The position numbers and the translations under genes are program-made. From assembly GCF_000421625.1 (NCBI RefSeq), contig NZ_ATXJ01000003.1, positions 124,001-188,000 of the forward strand: DNA of 64,000 bases, given 5' to 3'. Source of the stretch: Thermus islandicus DSM 21543 (GTDB taxonomy: Bacteria > Deinococcota > Deinococci > Deinococcales > Thermaceae). Below are positions 53,367-63,847 of the stretch, one piece after another; within the stretch, counting starts at the first letter, position 1, and each line of letters starts with the position of its first letter. Below the pieces are notes generated by a model. That model ran no database searches. It saw nothing but the letters and a program-made list of their open reading frames with translations, and was not told where the DNA came from.

Positions 53367-53587
53367 TGTGGTGGCGTAGGAAGAGCAAGGACCGGGCCAA
53401 GGAGCGCCTGAAGCTCGTGCTGGCCTACGACCGGGCCAGGCTCTCCCCGGGCCTCGTGGAGAACCTCAAGCGGGACCTCCTGGAGGTCCTGCGCCGCTAC
53501 TTCCCCGCCCACGAGGAGGGGCTTTCCGTGGCCCTGGAGGAGCGGGGGGAGAAGATGGTCCTGATCGCCGACATCCCCTTGAGGTGA
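53366..53587 (+). CDS. minE: Cell division topological specificity factor
   Basis: 73 aa, slightly short for MinE. The N-terminal WWRRKSKDRAKERLKLVLAY is the membrane and MinD-contact region, and the C-terminal part (LKRDLLEVLRRYF and LSVALEERGEKMVLIADIPL) is the dimerisation fold. Overlaps minD by one base and rodA follows after 3 bp. Confidence 0.93.
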   Translation: MWWRRKSKDRAKERLKLVLAYDRARLSPGLVENLKRDLLEVLRRYFPAHEEGLSVALEERGEKMVLIADIPLR

Positions 53588-53590
53588 GGC

Positions 53591-54670
53591 TTGACCCTGA
53601 GGCGGCCCAACCTCCTGGCCTACGACTGGGGCCTGGTCCTCCTGGCCCTGACCCTCACGGTGGTGGGCCTTTTCAACCTGAAAAGCGCGGCCCCCGATCC
53701 CGGGCTGGTGGCCCGGCAGCTGGTGGCCCTCCTCCTTGGCCTGGGCCTGGCCGCGGGGGTGCAGTTCCTTTCCCGCCGCACGGTGTTTGCCCTGGCCTAC
53801 CCCCTCTACGCCCTCTCCCTGGTCCTCCTGGTCCTGGTCCTCGGGGTGGGGCGGGAGGTCAACGGGGCCCGGGCCTGGTTCGTGGTGGGGCCCCTCCAGT
53901 TCCAGCCCCTCGAGCTGGCCAAGCTCGGCCTGGCCTTGGCCCTGGCCCGCACCTTGGAGGGCCGGCCCATAAGGCGGGTTTGGGACTACTTCCTCCCCGG
54001 CCTCCTCACCCTTCCCGTGGCCGCCCTCCTCCTCCTCCAGCCCGACTTAGGGGGCACCATGGTGGTCCTCTTCGGGGTGTTTTCCATGCTCTTCGCGCGG
54101 GGGCTGCCATGGAAGCACCTTCTGGTGGGGGCCTTGACCCTGGTGGCCCTGGTCCCCACCGTGGTCTGGCCCAACCTGAAGCCCTACCAGCGGGAAAGGG
54201 TCCTCATCGTCCTGGACCCCTACCGGGACCCCCTGGGCCAGGGCTTCCAGGTGATCCAGTCCACCATCGCCATCGGCTCGGGCGGCCTCTTCGGCAAGGG
54301 GTACGGCCAGGGGACCCAGACCCAGCTCGGCTTCGTCCCCTTCCGCCACACGGACTTCGTCTTCGCCGTCTGGGCGGAGGAGTGGGGCTTTGTGGGGACG
54401 GTGGCCCTCCTGGCCCTCTACGCCCTTCTCCTCCTCCGCCTCTTCTCCTTGGCCCTGGAGTGCCCCAGGCTCTCCGACCGCCTTTTCCTCGCCGGGGTGG
54501 GGGGGATGCTGGGGTTCCAGGTCCTGGTGAACCTGGGGGTGGCCTTGGGGGTGATGCCCGTGACCGGCCTCACCCTGCCCCTTTTTTCCTACGGGGGGTC
54601 CAGCCTCGTCTCCACCCTCCTCTCCTTGGGGCTCGTCCTTCTCGTCCACCGGGACCGGGCCGAGCCCTAG
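53591..54670 (+). CDS. rodA: SEDS peptidoglycan glycosyltransferase RodA
   Basis: 359 aa, ten membrane helices, the same length as T. thermophilus RodA whose crystal structure is known. REVNGARAWFVVGPLQFQPLELAKL near 96-120 is cut here to its core GARAWFVVGPLQFQP. The catalytic Asp is in PFRHTDFVFAVWAEEWGF near 255. The C-terminal LPLFSYGGSSLV is a SEDS hallmark. TTG start three bases after minE. Polymerises glycan strands for rod elongation. Confidence 0.94.
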   Translation: MTLRRPNLLAYDWGLVLLALTLTVVGLFNLKSAAPDPGLVARQLVALLLGLGLAAGVQFLSRRTVFALAYPLYALSLVLLVLVLGVGREVNGARAWFVVGPLQFQPLELAKLGLALALARTLEGRPIRRVWDYFLPGLLTLPVAALLLLQPDLGGTMVVLFGVFSMLFARGLPWKHLLVGALTLVALVPTVVWPNLKPYQRERVLIVLDPYRDPLGQGFQVIQSTIAIGSGGLFGKGYGQGTQTQLGFVPFRHTDFVFAVWAEEWGFVGTVALLALYALLLLRLFSLALECPRLSDRLFLAGVGGMLGFQVLVNLGVALGVMPVTGLTLPLFSYGGSSLVSTLLSLGLVLLVHRDRAEP

Positions 54671-54674
54671 GGGC

Positions 54675-54702
54675 TTGCCCGGAGGCTCAGGGTTGCTAAA
54701 CT
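54675..54702 (+). promoter_or_regulatory. Promoter of potABCD (TTGCCC-N16-TAAACT, leaderless)
   Basis: TTGCCC (54675-54680), 16 bases, TAAACT (54697-54702), then seven bases to GTG 54710. Confidence 0.55.
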
Positions 54703-54709
54703 GGGCCCC

Positions 54710-55777
54710 GTGGCCGGGGACGCGCTGGTGCGCCTCGTTGGGGTGCGCAAGAGCTTCGGCGGGACGGTGGCCCTGGACGGGGTGGACCTGGAGATACGGC
54801 GGGGGGAGTTCTTCAGCCTGCTCGGACCCTCGGGTTGCGGCAAGACCACCCTTCTCAGGCTCCTTGCGGGCTTTGAGACCCCCGACGGGGGCCGCATAGA
54901 GATTGGGGGCAAGGACATGGCCGGGGTCCCCCCCTACCAGCGGCCGGTGAACACCGTCTTCCAGAACTACGCCCTCTTTCCCCACATGACCGTGGTGGGG
55001 AACATCGCCTTCGGCCTCCGGATGAAGGGCCTCCCCCAGGAGGCCATCCGCCGCAAGGTGGCCTGGGCCTTAGAGCTGGTGGACCTCCTGGGCCTCGAGG
55101 GCCGCTATCCCCGCGAGCTTTCCGGGGGGCAGCGGCAGCGGGTGGCCTTGGCCCGGGCTTTGGTGCTGGAGCCCGAGGTGCTCCTCCTGGACGAGCCCCT
55201 CTCCGCTCTTGACCTCAAGCTCCGCCAGGAGCTAAGGGTAGAGCTCATGCAGCTCCAAAGGAGGCTCGGCACCACCTTCATCTTCGTCACCCACGACCAG
55301 GAGGAGGCCCTGGTGATGTCGGACCGGATCGCCGTGATGCGTTCGGGCCGCATTGAGCAGGTGGGCCTGCCCGACGAGGTCTACGAGCGGCCCAGAAACC
55401 GCTTCGTGGCCGAGTTTCTGGGCCGCTCCAACTTCCTTCCCGCAAGGCCCCACCCCCTAGGGGCGGAGACCCCCCTTGGCCCCCTGCGCCTGCCCCGCCC
55501 CCTGGAGCGGGAGGCCGTCTTGGTCATCCGCCCGGAGAAGATCCGCCTCTACCCGGCGAACGGGGCCTTTAGCCGGGAGAACCTGGTGCGGGCCCGGGTG
55601 GAGGAGATCGTCTACACGGGGGCGGAGAACCAGTACTTCCTCCGGTCCGGGGAGGTGCGGCTCCTGGCCTACACCCTGAACCAGGACCTGCAGGAGCCCG
55701 GATCCGAGGAGTTTGCCTACGGGGAAGAGGTTCTGTGCTACCTTCCCCCGGAAAATCTGGTGGTGCTCCATGAATGA
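54710..55777 (+). CDS. potA: Spermidine/putrescine ABC transporter, ATP-binding protein
   Basis: 355 aa. Walker A GPSGCGKTTLLRLLAG near 40-55, signature ELSGGQRQRVALARAL near 138, Walker B VLLLDEPLSALD near 160, H-loop FVTHDQEEALVMSDR, and a C-terminal TOBE/OB domain (about 250-355). Energises uptake; polyamines are especially important in Thermus. Overlaps potB by 8 bp. Confidence 0.94.
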   Translation: MAGDALVRLVGVRKSFGGTVALDGVDLEIRRGEFFSLLGPSGCGKTTLLRLLAGFETPDGGRIEIGGKDMAGVPPYQRPVNTVFQNYALFPHMTVVGNIAFGLRMKGLPQEAIRRKVAWALELVDLLGLEGRYPRELSGGQRQRVALARALVLEPEVLLLDEPLSALDLKLRQELRVELMQLQRRLGTTFIFVTHDQEEALVMSDRIAVMRSGRIEQVGLPDEVYERPRNRFVAEFLGRSNFLPARPHPLGAETPLGPLRLPRPLEREAVLVIRPEKIRLYPANGAFSRENLVRARVEEIVYTGAENQYFLRSGEVRLLAYTLNQDLQEPGSEEFAYGEEVLCYLPPENLVVLHE

Positions 55778-56630
55778 GGCCGCTACCCCCGCCCAGCGCC
55801 TCCTCCGTGTCCTGGTCACCGTGGGGCCTGGGGGGCTTTGGCTCCTCCTCTTCGTCCTCCTGCCCACCCTCCTCGTCCTCTTGGCCTCCTTCCTGAGCCG
55901 GGGGCCCTACGGGGAGCTCCAGGGGCCCCTGACCCTAAAGAACTACGCCCGCCTCCTCGAGGCCCCTTACCTCGAGGCCTTTGCGGAGAGCCTTCTCGTG
56001 GGGGGTCTCGCCACCCTCCTCTCGGCCCTTTTGGGCTACCCCCTGGCCTTCTACATCGCCCGCCACCCCAGGCGGGACCTCCTCCTCTTTCTCCTCCTCC
56101 TGCCCTTCTTCACCAACTTCCTCATCCGGGTCTACGCCTGGCTCGTCCTCCTCCAGCGGGAAGGCCTGGTGAATGCCCTTCTCCAGGCCTTTGGCCTCGG
56201 GCCCTTCGCCTTTTATCCCTCCTTTTTCGCCGTGCTCCTGGCCACGGTCTACACCTTCTTGCCCTTCTTCGTCCTCCCCGTCTACGCCAGCGTGGAGCGC
56301 ATAGACTGGCAGCTTCTGGAGGCCGCCTACGACCTGGGGGCGAGGCCCGTGAGGGCCTTCCTCCACGCTGTCCTTCCCCAGACCTATCCAGGGCTTTTCG
56401 CGGGGAGTGTCTTGGTCTTCATCCCCGCCATGGGCACCTTCGTGGTGGCGGACCTCCTCGGGGCGGGGCGGGTGGTCCTCATCGGCAACCTCATCCAGCA
56501 GCAGTTCGGCCTCTCCCGCGACTGGGCCTTCGGGGCCGCCTTGAGCGTCTTCCTCATGGGCTTCGTCCTTCTCGCCCTTTACCTTTACGCGAGGACCCAG
56601 GGGGAAAGGGGGCTTGAGGAGCTGGTATGA
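55770..56630 (+). CDS. potB: Spermidine/putrescine ABC transporter permease
   Basis: 286 aa from ATG 55770 (MNEAATPAQRLLRVL). Six membrane helices. The EAA loop, which docks PotA, is LLEAAYDLGARPVRAFLHAV near 188-207. Overlaps both potA and potC. Confidence 0.93.
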   Translation: MNEAATPAQRLLRVLVTVGPGGLWLLLFVLLPTLLVLLASFLSRGPYGELQGPLTLKNYARLLEAPYLEAFAESLLVGGLATLLSALLGYPLAFYIARHPRRDLLLFLLLLPFFTNFLIRVYAWLVLLQREGLVNALLQAFGLGPFAFYPSFFAVLLATVYTFLPFFVLPVYASVERIDWQLLEAAYDLGARPVRAFLHAVLPQTYPGLFAGSVLVFIPAMGTFVVADLLGAGRVVLIGNLIQQQFGLSRDWAFGAALSVFLMGFVLLALYLYARTQGERGLEELV

Positions 56631-57406
56631 GGCGGCTTCTCTCCCTCCACGCCCTCTTCGTTTACCTCTTCCTCTACCTGCCCATCCTGGTCATCGCCGC
56701 CCTTTCCTTCAACGAGGGCCGGCGGGGGGTGCGCTTCACCGGCTTCACCCTAAAGTGGTACCAGGACCTTTTCCAAGACCCACGGGTCTTGGAGTACTTG
56801 GCCAACACCCTGGTGGTAGCCTCCGTTTCCACCCTGGTCTCCACCGTCCTCGGGACCCTCCTCGCCCTGGGTCTTGTGCGCTATCGCTTCCCCGGAAAGG
56901 GCCTATTGCGCTACCTCCTTTACATCCCCGTGGTGGTGCCGGACGTGGTCATGGGGATCTCCCTGCTTCTCCTCTTCGCCTTTTCCCGCGAGCTTTTCGG
57001 CTTTCCCCGCCTTTCCCTCACCACGGTGATCCTCGGGCACATCACCTTCCAGGTGGCCTTCGTGACCCTGGTGGTGCGCTCGAGGCTCCTCCTCTTGGAC
57101 CCCGCCCTCGAGGAAGCCGCCCGGGACCTGGGGGCACGGGGCCTAAAGACCTTCCTCTACGTGACCCTGCCCCTGGCCTGGCCGGGGGTGGCGGCGGGGG
57201 CGCTGCTTGCCCTCACCCTCTCCCTGGACGACTTCGTAGTTACCTTTTTCACCGCCGGACCCGGGGCCACCACCCTGCCCCTCTACATCTACTCCAGCGT
57301 GAAGCTCGGGGTGAGCCCTAAGGTCCACGCCCTCTCCACCCTGGTGGTGGGCCTTTCCGCCTTCTTCCTGGCCTTGGGGTATGCTCTTAGCCGGAGGCGC
57401 GTGTGA
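56627..57406 (+). CDS. potC: Spermidine/putrescine ABC transporter permease
   Basis: 259 aa, six membrane helices. EAA loop LEEAARDLGARGLKTFLYVT near 161-180 and the family motif LSLDDFVVTFFTAGPGATTL near 202. ATGA overlap with potB. Confidence 0.94.
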   Translation: MRRLLSLHALFVYLFLYLPILVIAALSFNEGRRGVRFTGFTLKWYQDLFQDPRVLEYLANTLVVASVSTLVSTVLGTLLALGLVRYRFPGKGLLRYLLYIPVVVPDVVMGISLLLLFAFSRELFGFPRLSLTTVILGHITFQVAFVTLVVRSRLLLLDPALEEAARDLGARGLKTFLYVTLPLAWPGVAAGALLALTLSLDDFVVTFFTAGPGATTLPLYIYSSVKLGVSPKVHALSTLVVGLSAFFLALGYALSRRRV

Positions 57407-58440
57407 TGCGGAAGGCTGTTTTTCTCCTTCTGGCCCTTCTCCTCACCGCCTGCCCCAGGCGGACGGGGGAGAGCACCCTCTACTTCCTAAACTGGGCCGA
57501 GTACATCCCCGAGACGCTGGTCAAGAAGTTTGAACGGGAGGCCGGGGTCAAGGTGGTCCTGGACACCTTTGAGTCCCCCGAGGCCATGTTAGCCAAGCTC
57601 AAGGCGGGGGCGGACCGGGAGTTCTCCCTGGTGGTGGCCCCGGATTACTACGTTTTGCAGATGGCCCGGGAGGGGCTGCTCGCCCCTCTAGACCGGGGCA
57701 GGCTCAAGAACCTGGCCAACCTGGACCCCTTCTTCCGGGATCCCCCCTATGACCCCGGCCTCGGGTACTCCGTCCCCTACCTCTGGGGCACCACGGGCCT
57801 GGCCTACCGGCAGGACCTGGTGAAGGGCCCTGTGGACTCCTATGGGGTCTTCTTTGATCCGGCCCGTCAGGTGGGGCCCTTCCTCCTCCTGGACGAGATG
57901 CGGGAGACCATTGGGGCGGCCCTCCGGTACCTGGGCTACTCGGTGAACACCAGGGACCCGGAGGCCCTGGAGAAGGCCAAGGAGCTCCTCATCGCTGCCA
58001 AGAAGCGCTCCGTGGGCTTCGCGGGAGGGGTGGAGGCCCTGAACCGAATCCTGGCGGGGGACGCCGCCCTCAGCCTCGCCTACTCCGGGGACGTCCTCCA
58101 GGCGAGGCAGGAGGACAAGCGGCTCCGCTACGCCCTGGCCAAGGAGGGGGGAACCCTTTGGACCGATGCCATGGTGGTCCCCAAGCGGGGCCCCGCCCAG
58201 GACCTGGCCTACCGCTTTATGGACTTCCTCCTCCGGCCGGAAAACGCTGCCGAGCTCGCCACCTACACCCGGTACGCCACCCCGGTGGCCAAGGCCCTCC
58301 CCCTCCTCCCTGAGGCCATGCGGAAGGACCCTACCGTCTTCCCGCCGGAGGAGGTGCGGGGGAAGCTGGAGTACCTGAAGGACCTGGGGCCTGACATCGC
58401 CCTGTACGATCGGGTCTGGACCGAGGTTAAGGCCAGGTAA
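57403..58440 (+). CDS. potD: Spermidine/putrescine-binding lipoprotein
   Basis: 345 aa. Lipoprotein signal ending LLLALLLTACPRR, so Cys17 is probably lipidated. The mature protein begins with STLYFLNWAEYIPETLVKKF, the PotD start. WGTTGLAYR and RFMDFLLRPENAAELATYTR are further family segments. GTG 57403 (or ATG 57406) overlaps the potC stop. Captures polyamine outside the membrane. Confidence 0.94.
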   Translation: MMRKAVFLLLALLLTACPRRTGESTLYFLNWAEYIPETLVKKFEREAGVKVVLDTFESPEAMLAKLKAGADREFSLVVAPDYYVLQMAREGLLAPLDRGRLKNLANLDPFFRDPPYDPGLGYSVPYLWGTTGLAYRQDLVKGPVDSYGVFFDPARQVGPFLLLDEMRETIGAALRYLGYSVNTRDPEALEKAKELLIAAKKRSVGFAGGVEALNRILAGDAALSLAYSGDVLQARQEDKRLRYALAKEGGTLWTDAMVVPKRGPAQDLAYRFMDFLLRPENAAELATYTRYATPVAKALPLLPEAMRKDPTVFPPEEVRGKLEYLKDLGPDIALYDRVWTEVKAR

Positions 58441-58441
58441 A

Positions 58442-58454
58442 CCCCCAAAGGGGG
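58442..58454 (+). terminator. Small hairpin after potD
   Basis: CCCCC-AAA-GGGGG one base after the potD stop, with no U-tract. A weak candidate transcript end. Confidence 0.3.
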
Positions 58455-58464
58455 AGGGTTGGGG

Positions 58465-58470
58465 TAGGCT
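58465..58470 (+). promoter_or_regulatory. Leaderless -10 of the cytochrome c gene
   Basis: TAGGCT, six bases (AGGGCC), ATG 58477. Confidence 0.5.
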
Positions 58471-58476
58471 AGGGCC

Positions 58477-58851
58477 ATGAGGCTAGCCCTCCTTCTCCTC
58501 CTCCTCGGGGCCGTGGCCCTGGGCCAGGGGGATGACCTATGGAAAAGGCTCTGCGCCCAGTGCCACGGGGAGAGGGCCCAGGGGGCGCGGCCCTACCCTG
58601 GCCTGCAGGGGGCAGCCTCCCTCTTCGCCACCCCGGAGGGAAGGCGCTACCTGGTCCTTGTGGTCCTCTACGGGAGGAAGGGGGAGGCGGGCCTTATGCC
58701 CGGGTTTGCCCAGCTCAAGGACGAGGAGCTCGCCGCCCTTCTGAACCACCTCATGGCCCTCTTGAAGGCCAAGGGGGAGCCCTTCAAGCCCGAGGACGTA
58801 AGGCGGGAGCGGGGCCAGAACCTGGCCCCGGACCGGATCCAACGGCCCTAG
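58477..58851 (+). CDS. Small c-type cytochrome
   Basis: 124 aa. Signal peptide [17 protein letters not shown], then [15 protein letters not shown] with the CxxCH heme site near residues 26-30 and a likely Met ligand in [11 protein letters not shown]. Single-heme class I cytochrome, exported. An electron acceptor or donor is not evident; its neighbours are unrelated. Converges on ilvD with a 4-bp overlap. Confidence 0.9.
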   Translation: MRLALLLLLLGAVALGQGDDLWKRLCAQCHGERAQGARPYPGLQGAASLFATPEGRRYLVLVVLYGRKGEAGLMPGFAQLKDEELAALLNHLMALLKAKGEPFKPEDVRRERGQNLAPDRIQRP

Positions 58852-60515
58852 AGGGGGTCCTCCAATACAGCCCCCTCGTCCGCCTGGCGCACCAAGGCGG
58901 CGTAGCGGGCGAAGAGGCCGTGGGTGAAGGCGGGAGGGCGGGGCCTCCAGGTTGCCCGCCTGCGCTCTAGCTCCTCCTCCGGGAGGAGGACCTCCAGAAG
59001 GCGGCGTTCCACGTCAATCCGCACCCGGTCTCCCTCCTCTAGGAGGGCGATGGGCCCGCCCACGAAGGCCTCGGGGGCGATGTGGCCGATCATGAGCCCC
59101 CGCGTCCCCCCGGAGAAGCGCCCGTCGGTGAGGAGGGCCACCTCGGGGCCCAGGCCTTCCCCCACGAGGGCGCTGGTCACCGAGAGCATCTCGGGCATGC
59201 CGGGGGCGCCCTTGGGCCCCACGTAGCGGATCACCACCACGTCTCCCGGGCGGATCTCCCCCTTCAAGACCTTCTCCATGGCCGCCTCCTCCGAGTCAAA
59301 GACCCGGGCCGGGCCCTCAAAATGGGTGCGCTCCGTCCCGGCGAGCTTCAAGACAGCGCCCCTCGGGGCGAGGTTCCCCTTGAGGACCACAAGCCCCCCG
59401 TGGGGCTTGAGGGCCTTCTCCACGGGGAAGACCACCCTCTGCCCCTCGGCCTCCCGGTAGGCCCTTTCCACCTCCTCCGCCAGGGTCCGGCCCGTGAGGG
59501 TCTTCTCCTCCCCAAAGAGGAGGCCCGCTTCCAGGAGGCGCTTGAAGACGAGGGCTGTTCCGCCCGCCTCGTAGAGCTCCCAGGCGGTGTAGGTGCCCCA
59601 AGGCCTGAGATCGGCGATCACGGGGGTCTTGCGGGAGACCTGGTCAAAGTCGTCCAGGCTTAGCTCCACCCCTGCCTCCTTCGCCAGGGCAAGGAGGTGG
59701 AGGACGGCGTTGGTGCTCCCTCCCGTGGCCGCTACGGTGGCAATAGCGTTGAGGAAGCTCCTCCGGGTGAGGAAGTCTTTGGGCTTCCAGCCGTGCTCTA
59801 TGGCCCAGGCGAGGGCCTTCCCCGCCTCCCGCGTGGCCCTAGGCTTCTCGGGGTGGACGGCGGGGATGGCGTTAAACCCCACGGGGGAGAGGCCCAGGGC
59901 CTCGAGGGCCATGGCCATGGTGTTGGCGGTGTACTGGCCGCCGCAGGCCCCGGGGCCGGGGATGGCCCGGCGCTCAATCTCCAAAAGCTCCTCCTCGCCG
60001 ATCTTGCCCGCCGCCCTTTGGCCCACGGCCTCAAAGACCTCCACGATGGTGAGCTTCCGGCCCCGCCACTCCCCGGGGGCGATGGTCCCCCCGTAGAGGA
60101 CCATGCCGGGGACCCCGCTCCTTATGACCCCCATGGCCCCGCCGGGAATGGTCTTGTCGCAGGCGGAGAGGACCGCCATGCCGTCGTAGAGGTAACCCTG
60201 GGCGATGAGCTCTACGCTGTCGGCGATGACCTCGCGGCTTACGAGGCTCGCCCGCATGCCCGGGGTGCCCATGCTGATGCCGTCGGAGATGGCCGGGGCC
60301 CCGAACTCAAAGGGGAAAAGCCCGGCCTCCTTGAGCCCCGCCTTCAGGTCCAGGGCCAGCTGGCGCAGGTGAAGGTTGCAGGGCATCCCGTCGGTGAAGG
60401 TGTTCACCACCCCCACGAAGGGCCTCCCGAAGTCCTCGTCCCCCACGCCCACCGCCCGGAGCATGGCGCGGGCGGGGGCCTGCTGCAGTCCTTTCTTGAT
60501 CCGGTCCGACCTCAT
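58848..60515 (-). CDS. ilvD: Dihydroxy-acid dehydratase
   Basis: 555 aa. The Fe-S cysteines are in [13 protein letters not shown] (near 49), [15 protein letters not shown] (near 117) and [17 protein letters not shown] (near 190). Converts dihydroxyisovalerate to ketoisovalerate for valine and leucine, and dihydroxymethylvalerate for isoleucine. Overlaps the SDR gene by ATGA, the last gene of the leu-uma2-SDR-ilvD string. Confidence 0.97.
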   Translation of the reverse strand: MRSDRIKKGLQQAPARAMLRAVGVGDEDFGRPFVGVVNTFTDGMPCNLHLRQLALDLKAGLKEAGLFPFEFGAPAISDGISMGTPGMRASLVSREVIADSVELIAQGYLYDGMAVLSACDKTIPGGAMGVIRSGVPGMVLYGGTIAPGEWRGRKLTIVEVFEAVGQRAAGKIGEEELLEIERRAIPGPGACGGQYTANTMAMALEALGLSPVGFNAIPAVHPEKPRATREAGKALAWAIEHGWKPKDFLTRRSFLNAIATVAATGGSTNAVLHLLALAKEAGVELSLDDFDQVSRKTPVIADLRPWGTYTAWELYEAGGTALVFKRLLEAGLLFGEEKTLTGRTLAEEVERAYREAEGQRVVFPVEKALKPHGGLVVLKGNLAPRGAVLKLAGTERTHFEGPARVFDSEEAAMEKVLKGEIRPGDVVVIRYVGPKGAPGMPEMLSVTSALVGEGLGPEVALLTDGRFSGGTRGLMIGHIAPEAFVGGPIALLEEGDRVRIDVERRLLEVLLPEEELERRRATWRPRPPAFTHGLFARYAALVRQADEGAVLEDPL

Positions 60516-61246
60516 GCGTCCCTCCAGGTGGCGATCTTCCCGTGGAAGGCCCTGGCCCTAGGAAGGAGCCGCACCAGGGCCCTGGCCACCTCTTCGGGTG
60601 TCTTCAAAAGGCCTTCCTCCTTGTAGCCCCGGAAGACCCGCTGGAGCACCGGGGCCGCTCCCCCTTGGGCCTCCCGGGCTGCCCTCTGCATGTCCGTTTC
60701 CACGACCCCGGGGCGGTAGACGAAGCAGGCGATCTCGGGGGCCTCGGCGGCAAGCTGCCTCGCCAGGTGTTCCTCAGCGGCCTTGGCCACGGCGTAGGCC
60801 CCGAGGCCGGGGAGGTTGCTCTCCGCTGCCCCCGAGCCCAGGTAGACCGCCACCCCCCCGCCCTGGCGGAGGAGGTGGGGATAGGCGAAGCGGGCGAGCT
60901 GGTAGCCGGCGATGAGGTTGGCCTCGAGGACCTCCAGGAAGAGGGCTTCCGCGAGCTCAAAGAGAAGGGGCCCGGGGTGGAGAACCCCGGCGTTGTGGAT
61001 GTAGCCATGGAGGTTCCCGAGGTGCATGGCCCTTTCCACCAGGGCCTCGGCCACCTCCGCCTTTCCCGCGCTTCCCGCCACCCCTTCCGCCCTCGCCCCC
61101 AAGGAGCGCACCTCCTCCACCACCGCCTTCAGGGGGGCCTCCTTGCGGGCGTTGAGCACCAGGTCGTACCCTGCCCGGGCGAGCTCCAGGGCCAGCGCCT
61201 TTCCGATGCCCCGGCTCGCCCCGGTGAGGATCAGGGTTTTTCTCAT
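60512..61246 (-). CDS. Short-chain dehydrogenase/reductase
   Basis: 244 aa. [16 protein letters not shown] at residues 8-23 binds the dinucleotide, HNAG near 89 and [16 protein letters not shown] near 149 (YxxxK), with the Ser in [13 protein letters not shown] preference is suggested by the Arg after the glycine motif (LNARKEA). The substrate is unknown. ATGA overlap with ilvD and with the Uma2 gene behind it. Confidence 0.88.
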   Translation of the reverse strand: MRKTLILTGASRGIGKALALELARAGYDLVLNARKEAPLKAVVEEVRSLGARAEGVAGSAGKAEVAEALVERAMHLGNLHGYIHNAGVLHPGPLLFELAEALFLEVLEANLIAGYQLARFAYPHLLRQGGGVAVYLGSGAAESNLPGLGAYAVAKAAEEHLARQLAAEAPEIACFVYRPGVVETDMQRAAREAQGGAAPVLQRVFRGYKEEGLLKTPEEVARALVRLLPRARAFHGKIATWRDA

Positions 61247-61779
61247 AGCAGCTCCTCCGTGGGAATCTCCGCCCCCAGGAAGGCGAGCCTGGCCCCGGGG
61301 CCAAGGGTTTTCCCCTCGCGGTAGCCCTCCCCCTCGGGCTTCCGGTGGAGGAGGACCCTCTGGCCCAGGAGGTCCACCACCCAGACCTCGGGCACCCCCG
61401 CCTGGGCGTAGAGGGGGAGCTTCACCCCTAGGTCATAGCGGAGGGAGGTGTCCGCCACCTCCACCACCAGGAGGGCGTCCTTGCCTTCGGGGTGCCGGGA
61501 GGCGTAGCCCTCCGGGTCGGGCCTCAAGAGGGCGAGGTCAGGGTAGAGCTCGGACGACCCGACCACGAGGGGGTTCTGTACGGAAAGCAGGGCCTCCCCT
61601 CGGGCGGCCAGGGGGGCGAACCGGGTGGTGAGCCGCCGCACGATGGCGGCGTGTTTAGGGCCTATAGGGCTCCTCTCTACCAGGTCTCCTTCCACGAGCT
61701 CTAGCCTCAAGTCCTCCGGGAAGACCCCGGCCTCCACCATGCGGTGGAACTCCTCCAGGGAGACCTTGTGGCGGGTCAC
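61243..61779 (-). CDS. Uma2 family (DUF820) putative endonuclease, full length
   Basis: 178 aa. Uma2/DUF820 features: LELVEGDLVERSPIGPKHAA near 26-45, ELYPDLALLRPDPEGY (Asp of the PD motif near 77), DALLVVEVADTSLRYDLGVK (E-x-x near 104, with Lys) and QAGVPEVWVVDL near 128. The family has a PD-(D/E)XK nuclease fold but proven functions are few. Coupled by ATGA to the SDR gene and to the second Uma2 gene. Confidence 0.85.
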   Translation of the reverse strand: MTRHKVSLEEFHRMVEAGVFPEDLRLELVEGDLVERSPIGPKHAAIVRRLTTRFAPLAARGEALLSVQNPLVVGSSELYPDLALLRPDPEGYASRHPEGKDALLVVEVADTSLRYDLGVKLPLYAQAGVPEVWVVDLLGQRVLLHRKPEGEGYREGKTLGPGARLAFLGAEIPTEELL

Positions 61780-61983
61780 GGCAGGACCTCCTTCACCGGC
61801 CCCTTCAGCCCGAGGACCGAAAGCTCTCCCCCTTGGGGCTTGCGGAAGACGTGTACCTTCTCCCGCACCAGGTCCACCCCAAAGACCTCCGATATCCCGG
61901 CTTGGGCGTAGAGGGGGAGCTTCACCTCTAGGTCATAGCGGAGGGAGGTGTCCGCCACCTCCACCACCAGGAGGGCGTCCTTG
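61402..61983. repeat. About 82-bp duplicated segment shared by the two Uma2 genes
   Basis: 61402-61483 and 61902-61983 are identical except for a few bases (for example position 61427 versus 61927), exactly 500 bp apart, and encode the same VVEVADTSLRYDLxVKLPLY region. The flanks are much less alike, pointing to gene conversion or a recent partial duplication. Confidence 0.75.
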
Positions 61984-62195
61984 GCCTCGGGCAGGCGGTC
62001 GCGGTGCCGGGTCCTCGAGAGCTTAAGGAGGGCGAGGTCGGGAGAGACCTCGGTGCCCGGGAAAAGCACGAGGGGGTTTTGCACCGAGAGCTCCACCACC
62101 TCTTCCCGGATGAGTTCCACCCGGTGGTCCTCCCCCAGGATTCCCGCCTCGGCCATGCGGTGGAAGTCCTCGGCGCTGAAGCGGTGCCGGATCAT
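61776..62195 (-). CDS. Uma2 family (DUF820) protein with internal deletion
   Basis: 139 aa. Aligns with the neighbouring 178-aa Uma2 protein over its length, but about 30 residues after IREEVVE are missing in frame (the SPIGPKHAAIVRRLTTRF part) and the C-terminus is shorter. The PD Asp (EVSPDLALLKL) and the E-V-A-D plus Lys motif are kept. Starts 9 bp after the leuB stop, so transcription with leuCDB is likely. It may be inactive or a modified partner of its neighbour. Confidence 0.75.
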   Translation of the reverse strand: MIRHRFSAEDFHRMAEAGILGEDHRVELIREEVVELSVQNPLVLFPGTEVSPDLALLKLSRTRHRDRLPEAKDALLVVEVADTSLRYDLEVKLPLYAQAGISEVFGVDLVREKVHVFRKPQGGELSVLGLKGPVKEVLP

Positions 62196-62204
62196 ATCCC
62201 CATC

Positions 62205-63844
<1,640 letters not shown>

Positions 63845-63847
63845 CCC

